From assembly GCF_900176435.1 (NCBI RefSeq), contig NZ_FWYE01000005.1, positions 1-64,000 of the forward strand: 64,000 nt of DNA, read 5' to 3'. The position numbers were made by a program, and so were the translations under genes. Positions 54,778 to 63,060 of the stretch are shown one piece after another. Source of the DNA: Picrophilus oshimae DSM 9789 (GTDB taxonomy: Archaea; Thermoplasmatota; Thermoplasmata; Thermoplasmatales; Thermoplasmataceae). Numbering within the stretch: position 1 is the first letter of the stretch; each line of letters opens with the position of its first letter. Below the pieces are notes generated by a model, which had not been told where the DNA came from, did not search any database, and worked only from the letters and a program-made list of their open reading frames with translations.

Positions 54778-56118
54778 TTATTCCATGCAGCAGCTCATCA
54801 TTGATACGTCACGTATAAACGACTGCGCCGTGATCTTTAATGATTCGGACACCGTTGGAAATACATGCATTGCCTCTATGAAATCACTGTATTTACCATG
54901 GTTTTTTATTATATTATATGCTTCAGGTATGAACTCTGCGGCGTATGGTGCAAATATTTGTACACCGAGAACATGATCCTCATCGTCTGTGAGCATCTTA
55001 ACAAGGCCATCCTCCATTAAAATGTTTGATTTGACAACATTTTTTAGATAAAGAACGCGCTTTTTGTATTTTTTTAATTCCCTTTCAGTGTAGCCAGCAG
55101 ATGCCACGTTAGGTTCTGTGAAAACGGCCCATGGAACATTGATAAGATCTATGGATCTATCAAGGCCAAGTATGTTCTCAACGGCAATGACGCCCTCCCT
55201 GCCTGCAAGCGTTTCAAGCTGAAATCTTTGATCGACGCAGTCTCCTGCTGCGTATATCATCTTATTCGATGTCCTTAGATGGTCATCGACTATTATTCCA
55301 TTTTTATAATCAACGGATGCTGCTTCAAGGTTAATATCTATGTTTGGAACCCTTGAAGTGGCAGCGAGTATTTTATCAAAGCCAGAATATTTTCTATCTG
55401 ATATTACATAATCATGATCGGCCTCCTTTATATCACCGAAGATGAATTTTACACCGAGGCCTTTCATATGATCGATAAGCATTTTATTTATATCACTGTC
55501 AAAGTTCTTTAAAACGTGATTGGATCTGTTAAATACATAAACATCAGAACCGAAATTTGAGAATGCATATGCCATCTCCATGGCAACAGCACCGGAACCT
55601 ATTATTGCAAGCCTTTTTGGTATTTCGTCCAGGGACCATAGATCATCGCTTGTTATGTAATTTTTTATATTTTCCGGTATATAAGGCCTTGAACCTGTTG
55701 CTATTATAAAATTCGTTGCCCTTATTTTAATGTTGTTTACCATTACCTCGTTTTTTGAAATAAATGAGGCCTTGCCCCTGTATAAATCAATATTATGAAA
55801 ATTTTTTATAACGTTTGTATACTTGTTCTCCCTTGATTTTAAAACGAACGATCTTAAAGACGACATTAATTCATGAAAATTTACACCTGCACTGGATGAT
55901 ATTCCAGGATATCTCGGTTTTAATGCATGATTATACTCCTTTGATGCCTCTATTAAATATTTCGATGGAACGCATCCAACGTTAACGCAGGTGCCGCCAA
56001 GATCACCATTGCCTATCAATGCTATCCTCATTCCATTGTATGTTAGCTCGCTTGCCCTTATTGCGGCTGCAAAACCGGCAGCACCCCAGCCTATTATGCC
56101 AAGATCGTAATCATTCAT
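54778..56118 (-). CDS. merA: Mercuric reductase (MerA), without N-terminal HMA domain
   Basis: NADPH-dependent flavoprotein reducing Hg(II) to volatile Hg(0). It has the FAD-binding GWGAAG region, redox cysteines in GTCVNVGCVPSK (C44, C49), an NAD(P)H-binding IIGSGAVAMEMAY stretch, FAD-binding IYAAGDCVD, and the diagnostic C-terminal vicinal pair CC at 443-444 (DVSMMSCCME), which delivers Hg(II) to the active site. These end cysteines separate MerA from dihydrolipoamide dehydrogenase. 446 residues lacks the N-terminal metal-binding domain, but a free HMA protein is encoded immediately upstream with an 8-bp overlap. Confidence 0.9.
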   Translation of the reverse strand: MNDYDLGIIGWGAAGFAAAIRASELTYNGMRIALIGNGDLGGTCVNVGCVPSKYLIEASKEYNHALKPRYPGISSSAGVNFHELMSSLRSFVLKSRENKYTNVIKNFHNIDLYRGKASFISKNEVMVNNIKIRATNFIIATGSRPYIPENIKNYITSDDLWSLDEIPKRLAIIGSGAVAMEMAYAFSNFGSDVYVFNRSNHVLKNFDSDINKMLIDHMKGLGVKFIFGDIKEADHDYVISDRKYSGFDKILAATSRVPNIDINLEAASVDYKNGIIVDDHLRTSNKMIYAAGDCVDQRFQLETLAGREGVIAVENILGLDRSIDLINVPWAVFTEPNVASAGYTERELKKYKKRVLYLKNVVKSNILMEDGLVKMLTDDEDHVLGVQIFAPYAAEFIPEAYNIIKNHGKYSDFIEAMHVFPTVSESLKITAQSFIRDVSMMSCCME

Positions 56119-56326
56119 CTTTTATCTCCCTTACCTGTGCCTTGTACCTTCCACTGAAAACTTCCAGGGACGGAATCTTATAAGGATCAATGCTATCATC
56201 GATTTCCAGGCTTGCGTTTCCATCAATTGAAACTTTAACGTTTTTTCCAACCTGTTCAAGGCCCTTCTTTACATGCAAAACACAGTCATCACAGGTCATG
56301 CCATAAACCTTTAATGTTACCTTCAT
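56111..56326 (-). CDS. HMA-domain heavy-metal-binding protein (MerP-like, cytosolic)
   Basis: 71-residue heavy-metal-associated domain with the metal-binding CxxC in VYGMTCDDCVLHVKKGLEQVG (C12 and C15). No signal peptide is present, so unlike bacterial MerP it stays in the cytosol and could hand Hg(II) to MerA, substituting for MerA's missing N-terminal domain. ATG 56326 is preceded by GGTGA at a good distance; an in-frame TTG at 56338 is less likely. TTTATAAAATTA at 56351-56362 is the probable TATA box of the HMA-merA unit. The stop codon overlaps the merA ATG. Confidence 0.88.
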   Translation of the reverse strand: MKVTLKVYGMTCDDCVLHVKKGLEQVGKNVKVSIDGNASLEIDDSIDPYKIPSLEVFSGRYKAQVREIKDE

Positions 56327-56410
56327 CTTGGTCACCAATTTAGTATTAAATAATTTTATAAATATTATAAAGTAAAAAAAAGTTTACCTATGCAGATTAA
56401 ATAATAAAGA

Positions 56411-57223
56411 ATGGTTGTCTTTGACAATTTCATGCATATAAGACCATCTGGATGTTTCATTAAGGCTGCGTTGAGATTTAAAATGGCTGGTGGAACGGCA
56501 CTTAACCTTGTTAATTTCCCGGAACATTATTTATGCAGTAATTATTACGAAAAATTATACAATGAAACAATAAAAACCGGAAAAATGATAGAAGAACACC
56601 TTAATGTCATCATAACGCTTGGGCCATATCCGCTGGATTACATATACTTTAAAAATTCTGGAAAAGACCCTTTAAAAGAGATGGTCAATGGTATCGATCT
56701 TGCAGTAAAAATTATAAAGGATGGCCATGCTGATGCCCTTGGTGAGATAGGCACACCGCATTTTAATGTCGATGATGATTTTTACAATGTTTGTTTAAAG
56801 GTTCTTGATTATGCGCTTGAGGCGTCCAGGGATAACAAAATACCATTAATAATACACAGCGAGGATTTTAACTGCAACGGTTATAAAAATCTTGAGGATA
56901 AAATAAAAAGGCTTGGGGATATTAATATAACGGTTAAACACCATGCAAACCCAAATGACATAGGCTGCAATGACTATTTGTATAAATCAATAATAGCCTC
57001 CAGGTCAGGAATAAGAAATGCAATAAATTATAAAAAACCGTTCATGATAGAGACAGATTACGTTGACGATAAATCAAAACCAGGTAAGGTGATACCGCCG
57101 GAATCTGTACCATTAAGGGCAAGGATGATAAGAAATTCCTATGATAACCATGATGAAATATTAAACATGATCTTTTCCGAGGTACCATACAAAATTTATA
57201 AAAAGGATTTTTTTATTGATTAG
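56411..57223 (+). CDS. TatD-related TIM-barrel hydrolase (COG1099-like) with altered first metal motif
   Basis: 270 residues resembling the archaeal TatD-like predicted metal-dependent hydrolases. Later ligands are in place: Glu/His in LGEIGTPHFN (about 119-128), His in LIIHSEDF (about 153-160), HH in VKHHANP, and Asp in IETDYVDDKSKPG. The first motif, normally D-x-H-x-H, reads DNFMHIRPSG (5-14), with Phe in place of the first His. One metal site may be lost or reshaped, so activity is uncertain. The start ATG lies about 50 bp after the divergent HMA gene region, and gins51 follows after 33 bp. Confidence 0.7.
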   Translation: MVVFDNFMHIRPSGCFIKAALRFKMAGGTALNLVNFPEHYLCSNYYEKLYNETIKTGKMIEEHLNVIITLGPYPLDYIYFKNSGKDPLKEMVNGIDLAVKIIKDGHADALGEIGTPHFNVDDDFYNVCLKVLDYALEASRDNKIPLIIHSEDFNCNGYKNLEDKIKRLGDINITVKHHANPNDIGCNDYLYKSIIASRSGIRNAINYKKPFMIETDYVDDKSKPGKVIPPESVPLRARMIRNSYDNHDEILNMIFSEVPYKIYKKDFFID

Positions 57224-57256
57224 CAAACTTTTTAATGATATTAAAGATCATTTTCC

Positions 57257-57880
57257 ATGGACAGGGAAAAGTACGATGAGATCATTGAAAATCTCAAGGC
57301 CCAGATACTATCCGAGAGAAATTCAAGCAGGATAAATAAGATAGATTCAAACTTTTACAGCGAGATAAGATCGATTAAAATGCAGCTCCAGGAGGAGCAG
57401 AAAAAGAACATGCAGGATATAACATTATACATGGATATAACAGGACTCTACGATGAATTGAAAAAGCTTTTTCACTCATTTTATGAATTAAGATTCTCAA
57501 AGATTGCAAAGTTTGCCGTTTACGATATACAGGACGATATATACAATTTAACGCCAGAGGAGAAAACATTCTATGAAAATCTGAAAAGGGAGATGAACAT
57601 ATATTTTAAGGAGATCTTTGATGGTGAGAAACCGAAGGAAGAGGAAAAAGTTGAGGAAAAAATAGAGGTAAATGAGGTAAATAATATTGAAGGCGATGCT
57701 GAAATAGGCAGCGAGGCCATCGATAATGAATACATTATATTAAGAATTACCGAAAACCAGCCCCCAATAGCACAGCCAGAGAGGAATTATTACCTTCATA
57801 AAAATGATGTTGTTTACCTTAGAAAGGGCCTTGCCGATATCTTAATAAAAAGGAATGCCGCTGTGAAAATAAATATTTAA
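57257..57880 (+). CDS. gins51: GINS complex subunit Gins51 (Sld5/Psf1-like)
   Basis: Part of the archaeal replicative helicase (CMG-like) with MCM and RecJ/Cdc45. The A-domain is helical (about 1-115), a Glu/Lys/Val-rich linker (PKEEEKVEEKIEVNEVN) follows, and a C-terminal B-domain of about 55 residues ends in HKNDVVYLRKGLADILIKRNAAVKIN, typical of Gins51. 207 residues is in range. The TATA-like AATGATATTAAAG upstream suggests a short leader. The small zinc-binding protein follows 23 bp downstream, a neighbourhood found next to archaeal GINS genes. Confidence 0.82.
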   Translation: MDREKYDEIIENLKAQILSERNSSRINKIDSNFYSEIRSIKMQLQEEQKKNMQDITLYMDITGLYDELKKLFHSFYELRFSKIAKFAVYDIQDDIYNLTPEEKTFYENLKREMNIYFKEIFDGEKPKEEEKVEEKIEVNEVNNIEGDAEIGSEAIDNEYIILRITENQPPIAQPERNYYLHKNDVVYLRKGLADILIKRNAAVKINI

Positions 57881-57903
57881 TATTCTATTTTGCATCTCTA
57901 ACC

Positions 57904-58092
57904 ATGGAAAAGATCTGCGATGTTTCAGGATGCAATGAGGAGAGATTCAAAACAGTGCCTGCTGATCTTGCAAGGAAGGCGTTCTCACTTAAAAGTGACA
58001 AAACAAAGGTTCATCTCTGCAAGGCCCATTACAAGGAATATAAAAAGAAGACAAAGCAGGATAGGGATATAGAAAAAATGGGATGGGAGTAA
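57904..58092 (+). CDS. Small zinc-binding protein (C-x4-C / C-x2-H)
   Basis: 62 residues with C5-x4-C10 (CDVSGC) near the N-terminus and C39-x2-H42 (CKAH) near the middle, forming a plausible single zinc site. The C-terminal third is strongly basic (YKEYKKKTKQDRDIEK). It is likely to bind nucleic acid or another protein. Its position between gins51 and a glycosyltransferase suggests a link to DNA replication, but I do not recognise a named family. The ATG at 57904 follows a TTTAATATTCTATTTTGC promoter-like region. Confidence 0.7.
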   Translation: MEKICDVSGCNEERFKTVPADLARKAFSLKSDKTKVHLCKAHYKEYKKKTKQDRDIEKMGWE

Positions 58093-58095
58093 TCC

Positions 58096-58848
58096 TTGGA
58101 GGGCATCTCAATAGTCACAACAGTTAAAAATGAGGAGAGACATATAAAGGATTTTATAGAATCGATAGCGGTCCAGGAGGGACCGTTCGAGCTTATAATA
58201 GTTGACAGCATGAGCTCTGATAATACATTAAAGATAATAAATGAGCTCATGGAGAGGTACGATTTTATAAGATTAATAAGAATGAAGTCTACAAGGGGCG
58301 CTGGCAGAAACATAGGTGCAAGGAATTCGATTTATAATTACATTGCATTTATAGATGGTGATGCCATTGCGGATAAAAACTGGCTTAAATCAATAAGAAG
58401 GCATCTGTCATATGATTTAATAGCGGGTGAAACCGTGACCCGTGGAAGGTACAGGCTGGACCGCGTTAAAATATATTATAAGGGCTTCGAGGTGACAAGG
58501 CCATCAGCCAATCTTATTTATAAAAAGGATTTGTTTTTTAGAATAAATGGTTTTGATGAGAATTTTATAACGGCAGAGGATATAGATCTTAACATAAGGG
58601 CCATTGATGCCGGTGCAAGATATACATTATGCCAGGACTGCATTGTTTATAATCTGTCCAGGGATGATATAAAAGGATTCATAAAACAGGCCTTCTGGAA
58701 CGGCTATGGCAGGCTTCAGTTAAAAAGAAAACATAAAAACATGAAGTTTGGATATAAAGGCGAGATAAAAAATATTTTTAGACCATACTATTTTATAAGG
58801 AATTTTTTTGGCGCCATCGGGTACATCTATGCAATTATGAAAAATTAA
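58096..58848 (+). CDS. Family 2 glycosyltransferase
   Basis: 250 residues of GT-A fold. The N-terminal ISIVTTVKNEERHIKDFIESI, the VDSMSSDNTLKI nucleotide-binding segment, and the metal-binding AFIDGDA (DxD-type) motif followed by the acceptor-side ITAEDIDLNIRA (the ED motif, near 160-171) are all present. No membrane helix is obvious apart from a short C-terminal hydrophobic stretch (FFGAIGYIYAIM). It probably adds sugars to a lipid or surface glycan. The start appears to be TTG at 58096, only 3 bp after the zinc-protein stop, since no ATG or GTG is near the conserved N-terminus. Confidence 0.85.
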   Translation: MEGISIVTTVKNEERHIKDFIESIAVQEGPFELIIVDSMSSDNTLKIINELMERYDFIRLIRMKSTRGAGRNIGARNSIYNYIAFIDGDAIADKNWLKSIRRHLSYDLIAGETVTRGRYRLDRVKIYYKGFEVTRPSANLIYKKDLFFRINGFDENFITAEDIDLNIRAIDAGARYTLCQDCIVYNLSRDDIKGFIKQAFWNGYGRLQLKRKHKNMKFGYKGEIKNIFRPYYFIRNFFGAIGYIYAIMKN

Positions 58849-58888
58849 CTTTTGGAAAAATTTTAATTCATTCTTGTGTTATTAGTTT

Positions 58889-60586
58889 ATGAATTACTGG
58901 GAGTCTAAGATAGATGAGATAGAAAGATCACTAAAAACAGGTGATAAATATAAAAAATGGAGGGGTGATGTCCTCGATCCATGGAATAAAAAAACAAATT
59001 ATAATGAAAGGGAATACTATAACTCATCAAGAATAAAGATTAAGGAGCTTTACGATAGGGATGACCTTCCATCGAACATTGACGATATTCTTGGCTATCC
59101 CGGGGTTTATCCATACACCCGGGGTATCTATCCAAACATGTACCGTGGAAAGCTCTGGACGATGAGGATGTTCTCGGGCTTTGGAACTCCTGAGGAGACG
59201 AACAGAAGATTGAAATATTTAATAGAAAATGGAGAGACAGGATTGAGCATTGCATTCGACATGCCAACGCTATATGGTTTTGACTGCGACAATGAAAGAT
59301 CACACGGCGAGGTTGGCAAGTGCGGTGTAAATGTATCATCATTGTACGATATGGAAAGGATCTTCGACGGCATAGACCTTTCAAGGGTAAGCACATCAAT
59401 GACCATAAATGCACCTGCTGCCGTTTTGACTGCAATGTACTTTGCACTTGCCAAAAAGCAGGGTCATCCACTTGAAAAGATCTCCGGAACCGTCCAGGCC
59501 GATATATTAAAGGAGTACATAGCACAGAAGGAATGGATCTATCCACCTGAGGCGCATTTAAGATTAATAAAGGATATGATGGTCTTCTGTACAAAGAACG
59601 CACCGAAATGGAATTATATAAGCGTCTCTGGATACCATATAAGGGAGGCTGGCTCCGATGCTGTGCAGGAGCTTGCATTCACACTTGCCGACGGGTTTTA
59701 TTACATAGATCTTGGCATAAATGCAGGTTTAAACGTTGATGATTTTGCACCGAGAATATCATTCTTTTTTAATTCATCAATAGATTTCTTTGAGGAGATC
59801 GCCAAGTTCAGGGCTGCAAGGCGCATATGGGCCACTGTTTTAAAGGAGAAATACAATGCAAGGAATCCAAGAAGCATGATGTTAAGGTTCCATACACAGA
59901 CTTCAGGTTATACATTAACATGGCAGCAGCCCCTGAACAATATTATAAGAACAACTGTTGAGGCAATGGCTGCAATACTTGGTGGAACGCAGAGCCTGCA
60001 TACAAATTCATACGACGAGGCCTGGGCACTACCGTCAGATGAGGCTGTCAAGGTTGCATTAAGAACGCAGCAGATACTTGCCGAGGAAACAGGCATAGCA
60101 AATACAATAGACCCCCTTGGAGGTTCATATTACATTGAGAGGTTAACATCTGAAATGGAGGAAAGGGCATACAAATATTTAAATGAAATAGAGAGGATGG
60201 GTGGCATATTAAATGCAATAAAGTCAGGATATATACAAAGGGAGATCGCTGAAACATCATATAAGAGGCAGATGCGCCTTGAAAACCTTGAGGACGTCAT
60301 GGTCGGTGTCAACAAATACATAGAAAAGGACGAAAGACCAATAAACACGTTAAAAATAACAGAGGAATCTGAAATTGAGCAGATAAATAAATTCCATGAG
60401 TTAAAGAAAAGAAGGGATATAAATAAGGTAAAAAGATCCCTGGAAAACCTTAGAAAGGCCATGGAGGGTGATGAAAACACAATGCCATATATAATTGATG
60501 CAGTTGAGGATTATGCAACCCTTGAGGAGATATCAAATATTGGGAGGGAGGTCTTTGGAGAATGGAAGGAACCAAAAATACTTTGA
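58889..60586 (+). CDS. mcmA1: Methylmalonyl-CoA mutase, catalytic subunit
   Basis: The TIM-barrel half of a B12-dependent mutase interconverting methylmalonyl-CoA and succinyl-CoA. 565 residues fit the archaeal separate large subunit. Recognisable are YPGVYPYTRGIYPNMYRG, WTMRMFSGFGTPEETN, ETGLSIAFDMPTLYGFDCD and LRFHTQTSGYTLTWQQPLNN, all highly conserved substrate-binding regions. The cobalamin domain is encoded by the next, overlapping gene. The pathway is used for propionyl-CoA breakdown or odd-chain and branched amino acid degradation. No epimerase or carboxylase gene is close by. Confidence 0.95.
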   Translation: MNYWESKIDEIERSLKTGDKYKKWRGDVLDPWNKKTNYNEREYYNSSRIKIKELYDRDDLPSNIDDILGYPGVYPYTRGIYPNMYRGKLWTMRMFSGFGTPEETNRRLKYLIENGETGLSIAFDMPTLYGFDCDNERSHGEVGKCGVNVSSLYDMERIFDGIDLSRVSTSMTINAPAAVLTAMYFALAKKQGHPLEKISGTVQADILKEYIAQKEWIYPPEAHLRLIKDMMVFCTKNAPKWNYISVSGYHIREAGSDAVQELAFTLADGFYYIDLGINAGLNVDDFAPRISFFFNSSIDFFEEIAKFRAARRIWATVLKEKYNARNPRSMMLRFHTQTSGYTLTWQQPLNNIIRTTVEAMAAILGGTQSLHTNSYDEAWALPSDEAVKVALRTQQILAEETGIANTIDPLGGSYYIERLTSEMEERAYKYLNEIERMGGILNAIKSGYIQREIAETSYKRQMRLENLEDVMVGVNKYIEKDERPINTLKITEESEIEQINKFHELKKRRDINKVKRSLENLRKAMEGDENTMPYIIDAVEDYATLEEISNIGREVFGEWKEPKIL

Positions 60587-61028
60587 AAGGCCAATAAAGG
60601 TGCTTCTCGCAAAACCGGCAATAGATGGCCACGACCGTGGCATCTTTGTGCTTGCAAATGCATTTAGAAACGCAGGCATGGAAGTACTATATCCAGGGCT
60701 GCTGCCAACACCTGAAGAGGTCGTTGACATAGCAATAAACGAGGATGTTGATGTCATAGCCCTAAGTCTGTTAAACGGCGCCCACATGACCGCATTTAAG
60801 AGGGTTGCCGATCTTTTAAGGGAAAGGGGAATAGATGACATAGCAATCGTTGGTGGCGGCATAATACCTGATGAGGACAAGCCAAAGCTTGAGGCCATGG
60901 GAATAACAGGCAACTACGGCCCTGGAACGCCATTAAAGGTAATAATAGAACATGTAAGGAAGAGGGCCATGGAGGCAAGGGAGAAGAGATGGAAGCATGT
61001 ATCTGGATCAGATAATAGCAGGTCTTAA
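60555..61028 (+). CDS. mcmA2: Methylmalonyl-CoA mutase, cobalamin-binding subunit
   Basis: B12-binding Rossmann-like domain with the base-off motif AKPAIDGHDRG (D-x-H-x-x-G) whose His coordinates cobalt, followed by ALSLLNGAHM (S-x-L) and VGGGIIPDED (GG). The start is TTG at 60555, 29 bp inside mcmA1, preceded by GGGAGG. It gives 157 residues beginning just before the domain. Earlier in-frame codons belong to the mcmA1 coding region read in another frame. It overlaps the meaB start by 32 bp, so all three genes are translationally coupled. Confidence 0.93.
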   Translation: MENGRNQKYFERPIKVLLAKPAIDGHDRGIFVLANAFRNAGMEVLYPGLLPTPEEVVDIAINEDVDVIALSLLNGAHMTAFKRVADLLRERGIDDIAIVGGGIIPDEDKPKLEAMGITGNYGPGTPLKVIIEHVRKRAMEAREKRWKHVSGSDNSRS

Positions 61029-61869
61029 ATCCGGTGACAGAAGATCAATAGCAAGATGCATATCAATAATGGAGAACGGCGATGACGATGATAGAAGATA
61101 TATAATAGAAAGGATATTTAATCTTGGCAATGCAAGGATAATAGGCATAACAGGCCCGCCCGGTGTTGGCAAGAGCACAATAATAGGAAGGCTCGCGCCA
61201 ATGCTGAATAATAAGGCTGTTACCTCAGTACTGGCAATTGATCCTTCAAGCCCATTTTCAGGCGGTTCAATACTTGGAAACAGGATAAGAATGCAGGAAT
61301 CACTTTCAAAGTATGGAATATACATGAGAAGCACAGCAAACAGAATGTATGAGGGTGGGCTTTCAGAATACACCTGGGATATAATAAAGGTTCTTGAGGC
61401 ATCAGGTAGCAGAAATATAATTATAGAAACCGTTGGATCCGGACAGGCAGATCTTGATATAATGAACTATGCAGATATAACACTGGTTGTGCTATCACCT
61501 GGCCTTGGTGACGAGATACAGGCATTAAAATCTGGTTTAATGGAGATAGGCGACATCTTTGTTTTGAACAAGATGGATCTTGAGGGCTCTTACCTTGCAA
61601 TGAAGGAAATAATGAATGTATTATCAATAAAGGATAACAGGCCGCCGGTTATAGGAATAAATTCAATAACAGGCGAGGGCTATAATGAACTATTATCAGA
61701 GATTGAAAAAATAAAAAAGAACAATAAGAATCTAAGATACAAAAGAAAGCTTAAACAGGTTATAATATCGGATCTTTACAAAAGGTACTCATCGATTATA
61801 GAGAACATGGTTATAGATTATAATATTGATCCGTACAGCCTTGCCAATGATATAATAAAGATAGAATGA
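60997..61869 (+). CDS. meaB: MeaB/ArgK-type GTPase chaperone of methylmalonyl-CoA mutase
   Basis: G-protein that gates cobalamin loading and protects the mutase, 290 residues. G1 is GITGPPGVGKST (about 49-60), the base of the nucleotide site is in VLAIDPSSPFSGGSILGNRIRM, a switch region is IIETVGSGQADLDI, and G4 NKMD is near residue 191. The C-terminal helices form the dimerisation arm. It overlaps mcmA2 by 32 bp, confirming the functional unit. Its TGA (61867-61869) abuts the 3' end of the convergent tRNA-Gln gene. Confidence 0.95.
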   Translation: MYLDQIIAGLKSGDRRSIARCISIMENGDDDDRRYIIERIFNLGNARIIGITGPPGVGKSTIIGRLAPMLNNKAVTSVLAIDPSSPFSGGSILGNRIRMQESLSKYGIYMRSTANRMYEGGLSEYTWDIIKVLEASGSRNIIIETVGSGQADLDIMNYADITLVVLSPGLGDEIQALKSGLMEIGDIFVLNKMDLEGSYLAMKEIMNVLSIKDNRPPVIGINSITGEGYNELLSEIEKIKKNNKNLRYKRKLKQVIISDLYKRYSSIIENMVIDYNIDPYSLANDIIKIE

Positions 61870-61942
61870 TAGCTCCGGGCAGATTCGAACTGCCGTCGAC
61901 TGGTCCAGAGCCAGTAATGCTTGGCCGCTACACCACGGAGCT
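61870..61942 (-). tRNA. tRNA-Gln (anticodon CTG)
   Basis: On the minus strand acceptor AGCTCCG pairs with CGGAGCT. The anticodon loop CTCTGGA carries CTG between ACTGG and CCAGT, and the T-arm is GGCAG-TTCGAAT-CTGCC. The A1-T72 start is typical of archaeal tRNA-Gln. Discriminator A at 61870, no CCA encoded. The gene lies directly against the meaB stop codon. Confidence 0.92.
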
Positions 61943-61948
61943 GCAAAT

Positions 61949-61957
61949 ACTATATAC
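61949..61957 (+). promoter_or_regulatory. TATA box of aroC
   Basis: ACTATATAC is centred about 25 bp before ATG 61978, which supports that start as a leaderless initiation site and rules against the longer frame that reads through the tRNA-Gln gene. Confidence 0.5.
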
Positions 61958-61977
61958 TAATTAGATATATTTGTTTT

Positions 61978-63060
61978 ATGTTTATTCTTGGTAATAAATT
62001 AAAATTATCGGTTTTTGGATCATCACACGGTAAATACGTTGGCGGCTCCATCGATGGTCTTCCTGCAGGAATAAGCATTGATTATGATTATTCAAGGAAG
62101 TGGCTTGACAGAAGGAAACCGGCACAGAGCGAGATAACAACACAGAGAAAGGAGGACGATGATGTTGAGATCATAGCCGGGATTCATAATGGCTACACTG
62201 ATGGATCGCCCCTGGTATTTTTAACAAAAAATAGAGATTACATAGACAGGCATTACGATGATCTTTATTACAATCCAAGACCGGGGCACGCAGATCTAAC
62301 AATGTACTATAAATACGGGGATTACAGAAACTTTGAGGGTGGTGGCTTCTTCTCTGGCAGAATGACGCTGCCGCTGGTATTTGCAGGTTCAATAGCCATG
62401 AGGATGCTGAGGGACATGAACATAACTGTTGTTTCGTATATAAAAAAATCCATGGATATAGTTTACAATAATGATGATGACTTCGATGAGGATTATCCAT
62501 ACAATTTCTCAACAAGGATTCCTGATAAGTATCTTGATGAAAGACTGCATGCATTAATAATGAAAACAATAAAGGAAGGCGACAGCCTTGGTGCTGTTAT
62601 AAGAACAAGGATAAACAACGTTCCGCCAGGCATAGGCGAGCCATTCTTTGATTCAATAGAATCAAATATATCCAAGGCCATGTTTTCCATACCGGCTGTA
62701 AAGGGCATAGCCTTTGGCGCCGGTTTTAACCTTTCAAATATGAAGGGGTCTGAATCAAACGATGAGTTCTATTACGACGAAAAAGATAAGAGAATAAAGA
62801 CCAGGACAAACAATGCCGGCGGCATTTTAGGAGGCATAAGCAATGGCATGCCCATAGAGTTCGATGTCGTTGTAAAGCCCGCATCATCAATAAGGATAAA
62901 GCAGAAAACTGTGAATCTAAAAACACTTGACGTGAGCGAGATTATTGTAAAGGGCAGGCATGACCCATTTATAGCATTCAGGGCGGTTCCGGTTGTTCAG
63001 TGCATGTCCGCATTTATAATCCTTGATTTTATTCTAGAGGAGCAGCATGAAAAACATTAA
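61978..63060 (+). CDS. aroC: Chorismate synthase
   Basis: Flavin-dependent last enzyme of the shikimate pathway, converting EPSP to chorismate. 360 residues with family signatures: LKLSVFGSSHGKYVGG at the N-terminus (FGxSHG), RPGHADLTMYYKYGDYRNFEGGGFFSGRMT-type region (RPGHAD and GGxxSGRxT patterns), and NNAGGILGGISNGMPI near 277-292. The ATG at 61978 begins directly before the fold (MFILGNKLKL); an upstream start at 61921 would lie in the tRNA-Gln gene. Other shikimate genes are not in the window. The 3' end overlaps the convergent DUF2070 gene by 27 bp. Confidence 0.95.
   Translation: MFILGNKLKLSVFGSSHGKYVGGSIDGLPAGISIDYDYSRKWLDRRKPAQSEITTQRKEDDDVEIIAGIHNGYTDGSPLVFLTKNRDYIDRHYDDLYYNPRPGHADLTMYYKYGDYRNFEGGGFFSGRMTLPLVFAGSIAMRMLRDMNITVVSYIKKSMDIVYNNDDDFDEDYPYNFSTRIPDKYLDERLHALIMKTIKEGDSLGAVIRTRINNVPPGIGEPFFDSIESNISKAMFSIPAVKGIAFGAGFNLSNMKGSESNDEFYYDEKDKRIKTRTNNAGGILGGISNGMPIEFDVVVKPASSIRIKQKTVNLKTLDVSEIIVKGRHDPFIAFRAVPVVQCMSAFIILDFILEEQHEKH

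Noticed and set aside
54778-56118. Dihydrolipoamide dehydrogenase
   Set aside because: The C-terminal vicinal cysteines and the coupled HMA gene indicate mercuric reductase. No 2-oxoacid dehydrogenase genes are nearby.
59040-59678. 212-residue open frame on the minus strand
   Set aside because: It lies entirely inside mcmA1, a very well-conserved gene, and its composition (many Ser, Arg, Pro, Cys) is that of an antisense shadow.
61921-61977. N-terminal extension of chorismate synthase
   Set aside because: The added residues would be read from the tRNA-Gln gene and the aroC TATA box. ATG 61978 begins exactly at the conserved N-terminus.
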